NCBI GenBank assembly: GCA_009840545.1 | Contig: VXNM01000009.1 | Span: 126,559-190,558 of the forward strand | Direction: 5' to 3' | DNA length: 64,000 nt | Source of the DNA: Gammaproteobacteria bacterium | GTDB lineage: Bacteria > Pseudomonadota > Gammaproteobacteria > Pseudomonadales > Azotimanducaceae | Shown here: positions 58,698 through 64,000 of the stretch, one piece after another | Layout: the number at the start of each line of letters is the position of its first letter | Position numbering within the stretch: the first letter of the stretch is position 1 | The notes under the pieces: generated by a model | What the model was told of the DNA's origin: nothing | The model's database searches: none | What the model saw: the letters and a program-made list of their open reading frames with translations, nothing else | Program-made: the position numbers and the translations under genes

Positions 58698-60161
58698 TCA
58701 GCCTTCCTCACTAGAGGGATCGCTTTCTGAACCTAGCATTGACGATGTTGCATCGTTGAATCTTTCTAAATTGCTCTGATCTTGTTCGGAATCGGACAAT
58801 CCCGCCCGATATTTGTCGGCAACTTGGTGAGCCAACTCTTGGTTCTCTACCGTTGTAAGAGCTGAAACGTATGAAACGGCCACGTAGGGGTCTTTGTTGT
58901 CCAATTCAAATGCATTTCTTGCATACTCGACCGCTTTTTCGCGATGAACTGAGTTTTCCGACTGTAACAGGTTTCGGGACGCCCACTGGTAATGTGCCGC
59001 GGTTGCATTCTCACCCCAGCTTTCGAACCGCTGCTGGTACATCTTGTAGACTCCATCCCAGTCTTCTTTCGCCATTAGGAAGTCAACTTCCCACGAATAC
59101 TTCATGCGTTCCGGTAGAAGATTACTTTCGGGATAGCGATTGCGTTCATGATCCACAGCTTTCTTGAGAGGATAGGACTCAAGTGCTTCGATGTATTCAA
59201 CGAATATTTCGTCTCCAGCTCGAGCGGCATTCGCGACTCCACCAAGAGTAGTGTTCAGGGTGAATTGAGCCATCGCCGATTCGGAAGATACGGCAAGAAA
59301 TTCTTCATAGTGTTGAAGTACGAATTCAACGAGCTCTTCTCCGCGTCTGGAGCGTTCGAGAAAGTGGAAGACAAGATTTGCGTCTGTCTCGTTGATCAAT
59401 TCCGAAAAAGGTCTGCTGGAAAAATATTCTTCGGCTATTACCTTGTACTTTGCACCTTCATCGAAGAAGGCTCTCACACTATCACTATCTTTGTTGTCGA
59501 TCTCTCGAAAAGCAAGTTCTACTATTGCATCCATTAAGTATTGCTGAACAAATTCCGATGAGCGTTCGCCAGACTCGTAGCGTGCCTGCATTTCCTCGAA
59601 CGAAGATGTAGATTCCCCAAGTATTCGACTGATCATTGCAATGAACTGGCTTGACGACGCACCACCCAACGCACGTCCCAATTCACTTCCGTCCGTGTCT
59701 AGTATTAGATACGTTGGAACTACACCGACACTAAACCGTGTACCGATTTCCGGTCCGTTTTGTTCTTCGTTTTCCATATCGAGTTTCAGGTTGATGAATC
59801 TCGAATTGAAGTAGTCGCCCACCTCCGGCAATCGAAAAACAGTTTCTTGCATAACGATACAAGGACCACACCACATTGTGTACACATCAATGAAAACTAG
59901 CTTGTCTTCTTGCTCTGCTTGTGCTAAAGCATCTTCGAGCAATCCATCGTAAAACTTAATCCCGTTTGAGGATTCCATGACTTCGGAATCATGCTTGGTT
60001 GCAGTAGCTTCACTCGTGGCTATTTGCGGATTGGAACATGCAGTCCATATAGGGAATGTGAACACGCAGCAAAAAATAGTTTTGACCAAGAGCGACGATC
60101 GGTTTCTTGTGTAAGCGCTCTCTCGTTTTGAAGAACTTAAAGCTGATTTCATCCTACTCAC
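58698..60161 (-). CDS. Thioredoxin-fold lipoprotein with helical C-terminal region
   Basis: 487 residues. A long basic N-terminus leads to a hydrophobic stretch and lipobox-like IWTAC, so the mature protein is probably lipid-anchored with the chain in the periplasm; an internal start would give a more usual signal. A thioredoxin domain (about 70-185) has the motif TMWCGPC, with VVPTYLILDTDG as the cis-Pro strand. The C-terminal 300 residues are TPR-like helical (YQWASRNLLQ, VEYARNAFELDNKDPYVAVSYVSAL). Together this resembles thiol reductases with a binding solenoid. It ends 216 bp from the convergent EF-hand gene. Confidence 0.8.
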   Translation of the reverse strand: MSRMKSALSSSKRESAYTRNRSSLLVKTIFCCVFTFPIWTACSNPQIATSEATATKHDSEVMESSNGIKFYDGLLEDALAQAEQEDKLVFIDVYTMWCGPCIVMQETVFRLPEVGDYFNSRFINLKLDMENEEQNGPEIGTRFSVGVVPTYLILDTDGSELGRALGGASSSQFIAMISRILGESTSSFEEMQARYESGERSSEFVQQYLMDAIVELAFREIDNKDSDSVRAFFDEGAKYKVIAEEYFSSRPFSELINETDANLVFHFLERSRRGEELVEFVLQHYEEFLAVSSESAMAQFTLNTTLGGVANAARAGDEIFVEYIEALESYPLKKAVDHERNRYPESNLLPERMKYSWEVDFLMAKEDWDGVYKMYQQRFESWGENATAAHYQWASRNLLQSENSVHREKAVEYARNAFELDNKDPYVAVSYVSALTTVENQELAHQVADKYRAGLSDSEQDQSNLERFNDATSSMLGSESDPSSEEG

Positions 60162-60273
60162 GGTGCTTCCCCTTATGGCAATTCTCCTGAGATTTCATGA
60201 GCTTAGAATCGCGTCGTCTGACAAAGTCGTTCAGCAAGAGCTTCTAGCCTAATTATTCAACACGCATCTGTAT

Positions 60274-60462
60274 CTATGATATCGAAAATTCACTATACAG
60301 GAGTTTGCCGGGAGTCGCCAAGTGATTCGCGCATATGGACAGAAGCCGATGCGGCAGCTAAGGTTCCCACCATCGGCGGTTGTAGCGGTACACGAACTCG
60401 CCGAGGTATTTCTGAAGCTTGGGCAAGGACACTCCTCGGAACGGGCCGAGCAGGAATCGCTG
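60274..60462 (-). pseudogene. IS1595 (ISXO2-like) transposase C-terminal remnant
   Basis: On the minus strand the frame reads QRFLLGPFRGVSLPKLQKYL then GEFVYRYNRRWWEP, the C-terminal signature of ISXO2-like transposases. An amber codon at 60358-60360 and an upstream TGA interrupt it. After the amber it continues LPHRLLSICANHLATPGKLL and ends at a TAG (60274-60276). The catalytic DDE core is gone. The last 35 bp coincide with the 32-bp dispersed repeat. Confidence 0.75.
60283..60314 (+). repeat. 32-bp dispersed repeat, copy B
   Basis: Identical to 53295-53326. It lies at the end of the IS1595 transposase remnant, the place where an element's terminal repeat would be, which favours an insertion-sequence origin for both copies. 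Confidence 0.8.
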
Positions 60463-60548
60463 TCAATATCCAGAAAAAATGCCCCAATTGTGTCAACTTC
60501 AGGAGCTAACCACTGAGAATTTTTTTCTTCGTTTTCCTGCTTTTCGAT

Positions 60549-60660
60549 CTACTCTTTGCGTTTCGCCCGGTAATCCCGCATTCGGTAGCTTGACCCCTGG
60601 ATGTTCACCACGTGGCAATGGTGCCGCAGGCGGTCCAGCATGCGAGATGCCACCAATTTG
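60549..60660 (-). pseudogene. IS21-type istB C-terminal remnant
   Basis: The minus-strand reading ASRMLDRLRHHCHVVNIQG, SYRMRDYRAKRKE, then stop TAG (60551-60549), is the C-terminus of an IstB helper ATPase of IS21-like elements. The nucleotide-binding part and istA are absent; similarity ends at about 60660, so only about 35 codons survive. It lies 87 bp from the IS1595 remnant. Confidence 0.75.
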
Positions 60661-60771
60661 AAAGTTTATCTAACATGTGTCTACGAAAGTGTCGCAAACC
60701 CGTCAACCATCGACAGACACTAGACTATATGCAGCGCGAAGAGCGTGGTCGAACCACACAGGGAGAAGGAA

Positions 60772-61662
60772 ATGAATCGACTTGAAGGAAAAGTGGCCGT
60801 GGTCACGGGAGCGACTAGTGGAATTGGTGAAGCCACAGTGGACTCCTTTTGTGCGGAAGGTGCCAAGGTGGTTTTTTGCGGTCGCAACCAAGAACTAGGT
60901 AAGCAAGTTGAGGATCGACAACCAGACGGTTCTGCCGTTTTTGTACAGGCCGACGTATTGAGCGAAGAAGAGATCGCCAAGGTCATACAAACTGCTGCAG
61001 ACAAATGGGGAAGACTGGACATTCTCTTTAACAATGCCGGCGGTCCATCAAACATGCCTGGACGTCCCCATGCGTTTAATATCGAGGACGTTGACGAAGA
61101 GACTTTCAAGTACTCGCAGTGGTACTTGCTCGGATCGATTATGGTCGCGACCAAACACGCCTCGCCGATCATGAGAAAACAAGGTTCCGGGTCGATAATC
61201 AACAATTCATCCAAGGGCGCACACCAGGCGGAACCGGCCGCCGACCCGCTCTATTCCGCGGCAAAGGCTGGGGTCTCCAACTACACCAAAGCCGCTGCTA
61301 TGCAATTGGGTCCATTCGGAATTCGGGTGAATGCGGTCAGTCCAGGTGCAATAGCGACTCCAATTTTTTGGGGTGGACACACCCATGGGCAACAAATCAC
61401 AGCAGACCACAAGACCAATCGCATCAATCGATTCGTTCGCAATGTAACTGGCGGAGTTATGCCTTTGACAGGACCCGGTGGCGAAGCCTGGGATATCGCA
61501 ATGGCGTGTGTCTACCTTGGAAGCGATGAAGGTCGTTGGGTCACTGGTATCGATCTCGTTGTCGATGGGGGAATGCTCGCTGTTAAAGGCGATCATGCAG
61601 CCACAAACCAACGAATGAGACAGATGTTCGAGAGTCGAGAGGGTTCTGCCAGCTCAAGTTGA
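60772..61662 (+). CDS. Short-chain dehydrogenase/reductase
   Basis: 296 residues of the classical SDR family. Cofactor motif VTGATSGIGEA, structural NNAGG, catalytic Ser in NNSSKGA and Tyr-Lys in YSAAKAG, and the C-terminal WVTGIDLVVDGGM are all present. The start is the ATG at 60772, which has an excellent GGGAGAAGG ribosome site; a GTG at 60745 would add nine residues without support. An Asp in the second strand is replaced by CGRN, which often marks NADP preference. Substrate unknown. It immediately follows insertion-sequence debris, so its promoter may be new. Confidence 0.93.
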   Translation: MNRLEGKVAVVTGATSGIGEATVDSFCAEGAKVVFCGRNQELGKQVEDRQPDGSAVFVQADVLSEEEIAKVIQTAADKWGRLDILFNNAGGPSNMPGRPHAFNIEDVDEETFKYSQWYLLGSIMVATKHASPIMRKQGSGSIINNSSKGAHQAEPAADPLYSAAKAGVSNYTKAAAMQLGPFGIRVNAVSPGAIATPIFWGGHTHGQQITADHKTNRINRFVRNVTGGVMPLTGPGGEAWDIAMACVYLGSDEGRWVTGIDLVVDGGMLAVKGDHAATNQRMRQMFESREGSASSS

Positions 61663-61794
61663 CAACTGTAGTATGCAACGTCACTGTTGTCTTCGCCTAG
61701 ATCTACTGACAAACCTCTTCAAGTCTCTGAGCGAAAAGTTGTAGATCGAAACTACAGTCTTGTCTAAAAACTGCGATCAAACGTAGACATCACC

Positions 61795-61818
61795 TATACT
61801 GTACCTATATTCAGTATA
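61795..61818. promoter_or_regulatory. Inverted repeat upstream of the ParB-like gene
   Basis: TATACTG (61795-61801) and CAGTATA (61812-61818) are perfect 7-bp inverted arms with a 10-bp spacer, ending just before the GGAGGAG that precedes the ParB-like start. The position suits an operator or a partner site; TATACT could also be a -10 box. Confidence 0.4.
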
Positions 61819-61840
61819 TTGGAGGAGACTAAATCGATTC

Positions 61841-63124
61841 ATGACTTCCAAAAAGCACGATCTGGCTAAAGGCATCGACTATCTACGACTTCGAGAGTCG
61901 ATCAAACACACCGGCCTGCTCGAACCCTTGGTAATCAATCGTGCGAGAAATCCTGAGGCTCGCAAGCTGATAGGAGGAGGAGAAACTCGACTCGAAATCT
62001 TAAAGTCGTTGTACGAAGAAACTAAAGATCCAAGATTCCTGATGGTGGATTGCGTCTCGCGGAGAAGCCCTCGCCCGTCACGACGAATCTTGTCGCATGC
62101 GGTCCAAGACGACGTACGAACTAGGAAATCCTTCATTGAGCGTGCACGAGCGGTTTTGAATTGTGTGCAATCCAAAGAACAGGAGAGCGACGGTACTGAA
62201 TTCTCGCAGCTGGATGCGGTAAATTTCTTGCGAGAAAACGGATTGCCCATCAGTCCGTCGACGTACAACCAAATGGTTTATGCAGTAGATAAGCTCTTTC
62301 CACTCTTGCCCAAAGCGCTGTACGGAGGATGGGGAAGACCACAAGTCGAACGTGTTCGGGCACTAGAAAAAACTGGAAGCAAAATTTGGGATGAATTTGG
62401 TGAGTTCGGAGAGAACTTCGACGAATTATTCACCGAAGTTGTCCAATCGTGCGATTCAGAATCGTTGCACTTCGATGACTTGAGATATCAGCTTGAGTAT
62501 GAGCTCTATGTTTCGTGCGACATCGAACTGCAGGCGGTACGACTGTTGTTCGACGTGAAGAAGTCTGAACTAGATGCAATGATCAGGGCGTTGAGACAGT
62601 TTGACACTAACCCAACCCAGGCGAAACCACTAACCAAGAAACAACGACCAGCTGTGGGAAAACAGCGAAAGCGTAAACGTCCAAAACGTACGGTGGTACC
62701 GGTTTACAATCCTTCCATACCGGTCAACAATCGCGTGACAACCTACGCCGAATTCAACCGGCGTCGACGTTATGCACGCAAACTTGCGTTGCAACTAGCC
62801 ACTCTTACAGGATCCACACGTCGCATTAAACCGACAGACGAAAGCCCAATTGGTTACTCCGTTGTTGGTTATTCCGACACTAGTACAGGTCAAATCAGCA
62901 ATGATGTTGTAGTGTGCTACCTTGAAGCCTGTGAGAAGCTGGTCTGCAACCAAGAGAATAGAGAGGTCCGAGTACCTCCCATATTCTCGGAAGTGTCAGA
63001 TGAAGAATGGGCCTATTTGAGGGACCTAATGGATATTTCCAGGACATTGAAACAGTCACTGAGACCAAAACCAAAGCCGGTTAGCGCGGACGCCGACGAT
63101 ACGACCCTTGCAGAAGCTGCGTAA
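61841..63124 (+). CDS. ParB-family protein of the integrating-conjugative-element type
   Basis: 427 residues. The N-terminal 60 match the ParB nuclease/CTPase-like fold: LRESIKHTGLLEPLVINRA, then GGGETRLEILKSLYEET, the variant of the GxxR motif seen in PFGI-1-type ICE ParB proteins. A helix-turn-helix-like region follows (DAVNFLRENGLPISPSTYNQM), then a basic linker (KKQRPAVGKQRKRKRPKR) and an unassigned C-terminal domain. The N-terminus is about 20 residues shorter than I expect for the family. GGAGGAG lies about 15 nt upstream, somewhat far. No relaxase, T4SS or integrase is in the window, so it is an orphan or the edge of an element. Confidence 0.75.
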   Translation: MTSKKHDLAKGIDYLRLRESIKHTGLLEPLVINRARNPEARKLIGGGETRLEILKSLYEETKDPRFLMVDCVSRRSPRPSRRILSHAVQDDVRTRKSFIERARAVLNCVQSKEQESDGTEFSQLDAVNFLRENGLPISPSTYNQMVYAVDKLFPLLPKALYGGWGRPQVERVRALEKTGSKIWDEFGEFGENFDELFTEVVQSCDSESLHFDDLRYQLEYELYVSCDIELQAVRLLFDVKKSELDAMIRALRQFDTNPTQAKPLTKKQRPAVGKQRKRKRPKRTVVPVYNPSIPVNNRVTTYAEFNRRRRYARKLALQLATLTGSTRRIKPTDESPIGYSVVGYSDTSTGQISNDVVVCYLEACEKLVCNQENREVRVPPIFSEVSDEEWAYLRDLMDISRTLKQSLRPKPKPVSADADDTTLAEAA

Positions 63125-63183
63125 ACATGTTCTTATAGGTACGATTTACAGATTAATCAGACCGGTGCAACGCAGTCTCCCGA
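63123..63183 (+). repeat. Degenerate direct repeat, copy 1
   Basis: Begins at the ParB-like stop. It resembles 63331-63393 (shared CGA-TTAC-GATTAATCA core, then a common ACGCAGTC). In codon terms it repeats the end of the small ORF at 63239 with a stop replacing Trp (FL-stop-VRFTD). Confidence 0.55.
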
Positions 63184-63238
63184 GTAGCCTTCCTCAATGG
63201 GTAGAGTCCCGGTGTGGATTCCAAACTGATTAGGAGGC

Positions 63239-63364
63239 ATGGATAGCATTGATGGTGCCAACCCAATCAATTCCCTTGTTGCTTACGTGGGGTTGGACTC
63301 AGATCAAGACGAAGAGGTTGCAGAGCAGCATAAATCTATTCTTTGGGTCCGACTTACGGATTAA
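63239..63364 (+). CDS. Small 41-residue protein, unknown
   Basis: Begins MDSIDGANPINSLVAYVGLD with a perfect TAGGAGG five bases before the ATG and ends ILWVRLTD. Acidic, no membrane segment. It stops at 63364, directly against the stop of the convergent dehydrogenase gene at 63365. A decayed copy of its 3' end lies at 63123-63183. The ribosome site argues that it is real; no family recognised. Confidence 0.5.
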   Translation: MDSIDGANPINSLVAYVGLDSDQDEEVAEQHKSILWVRLTD

Positions 63365-63393
63365 TCATTCCTCGACGCGACGCAGTCGCTCGA
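63331..63393 (+). repeat. Degenerate direct repeat, copy 2
   Basis: Covers the last codons of the small ORF and the last codons of the convergent dehydrogenase gene; partner of 63123-63183, about 208 bp away in the same orientation. The GATTAATC in the middle is itself a palindrome. Confidence 0.55.
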
Positions 63394-64000
63394 TCAGACT
63401 TGAGGTATCCCATCTTCCGCCTCCGAACGCTTGAACGTCGGCGTAAAACTGGTCGACAAGTGCGCTGAGCGGCATGCGGGCACCATAGCGTCTTGCGGTT
63501 CGAAGAGCGATGTCAAGATCCTTGCGCATCCAATTGACAGCAAATCCGTAGTCGAACACTCTGTCGGCCATAGTCGCGGCACGATTATCCATTTGCCAAG
63601 ACTGTGCCGCACCATTGGAAATTACGTCAACGATTTCATTGATATCCATTCCGGCTTTCTCGGCAAGGTGCAGTCCTTCAGACAGTCCCTGAAGGATTCC
63701 GGCGATGCATACCTGATTGACCATTTTCGTCAGTTGTCCAGCTCCGACTCCTCCCATGAGCTTTGCAATCTTGGCGTAGACATCTAAGACGGGAAAGGTA
63801 CGATCGAACGTATCCTGATCTCCCCCGATCATGATCGTCAGCTGGGCGTTGTCTGCCCCAGCTTGACCGCCGCTTAGGGGCGCATCTAAAAACGAGCATC
63901 CTTTGTCCCTCGCAGCGGAATCTAGCTCTTCAGCCAACTCCATGGAAGCGGTGGTGTGGTCGACAACAACGGATCCTAACTGCGCTCCCGCAAAGACACC
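63365..64000 (-). CDS. 3-hydroxyisobutyrate dehydrogenase-like oxidoreductase (5' end outside window)
   Basis: 211 codons, open to the right edge, so the N-terminal Rossmann domain is missing from the window. The part present has VVVDHTTAS (substrate-binding loop), LDAPLSGGQAGADNAQLTIMIGG, and the catalytic Lys in GAGQLTKMVNQVCIAG, followed by the all-helical C-terminal domain with WMRKDLDIAL. This is the beta-hydroxyacid dehydrogenase family (3-hydroxyisobutyrate, tartronate semialdehyde or related substrates); which one is not decided by the visible part. Confidence 0.92.
   Translation of the reverse strand, partial: GVFAGAQLGSVVVDHTTASMELAEELDSAARDKGCSFLDAPLSGGQAGADNAQLTIMIGGDQDTFDRTFPVLDVYAKIAKLMGGVGAGQLTKMVNQVCIAGILQGLSEGLHLAEKAGMDINEIVDVISNGAAQSWQMDNRAATMADRVFDYGFAVNWMRKDLDIALRTARRYGARMPLSALVDQFYADVQAFGGGRWDTSSLIERLRRVEE

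Noticed and set aside
31991-60360. Possible stop-codon reassignment, suggested by TGA in the lipoprotein gene and TAG in the antitoxin and transposase genes
   Set aside because: Intact housekeeping genes in the window end in TAA, TAG and TGA at expected lengths and the interrupted genes also carry frameshifts or truncations, so decay explains it.

Overview
The window reads as chromosomal DNA from a Gram-negative bacterium, most likely a gammaproteobacterium that I cannot name. The main evidence is the TCA block: gltA diverges from sdhCDAB-sucAB-lpd-sucCD, an order familiar from Pseudomonas-type gammaproteobacteria. A Xanthomonas/Caulobacter-type TonB receptor, a DUF4892-like protein and several exported or lipid-anchored proteins fit this. 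Base composition is moderate. I recognised no rRNA, tRNA or CRISPR array.

Layout. 1-3361: two tandem exporter-type ABC half-transporters, the first cut by the left edge. 3585-4805: a CoA-transferase. 4859-8762: a TonB receptor followed by a beta-propeller phytase, probably a phytate-scavenging pair. 9087-14074: an operon of htpG, gpsA, a DUF4892-like gene and aroC. 14192-26557: a complete 2-oxoglutarate-to-fumarate arm of the TCA cycle plus citrate synthase. 26739-28694: a Sel1-like secreted protein and an amidohydrolase.

28761-40126 is an accessory region. It holds a shortened sodium:solute symporter coupled to a double winged-helix protein, a broken lipoprotein gene, a nucleosidase/Hsp90-like ATPase pair overlapping by 8 nt (the best candidate for an undescribed immune system here), an EcoRI-type adenine methylase overlapping a DUF262-HNH nuclease gene, and a truncated second methylase.

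40507-51498 holds two tandem copies of a membrane-anchored helical-repeat protein, a periplasmic amidohydrolase, a leaderless avidin-like protein and catabolic genes (acyl-CoA dehydrogenase, TauD-type dioxygenase, sulfatase, P450). 51640-53700 holds an AAA_14/DUF4143 ATPase whose start codon lies in a 51-bp perfect palindrome, followed by decayed antitoxin and VOC genes. 53827-60161 groups a third helical-repeat paralogue, a TlpA-like thioredoxin protein, an EF-hand protein with seven 18-residue repeats, and a thioredoxin-fold lipoprotein. 60274-60660 contains fragments of IS1595- and IS21-type transposition genes. The right end has an SDR, an ICE-type ParB-like protein, a 41-codon ORF with a perfect ribosome site, and the C-terminal part of a 3-hydroxyisobutyrate-dehydrogenase-like enzyme.

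Decay is a theme. At least four genes carry in-frame stops or frameshifts (31.2, 53.0, 53.3 and 60.3 kb). Intact genes next to them use TAA, TAG and TGA normally, so I read these as pseudogenes or assembly errors and not recoding.
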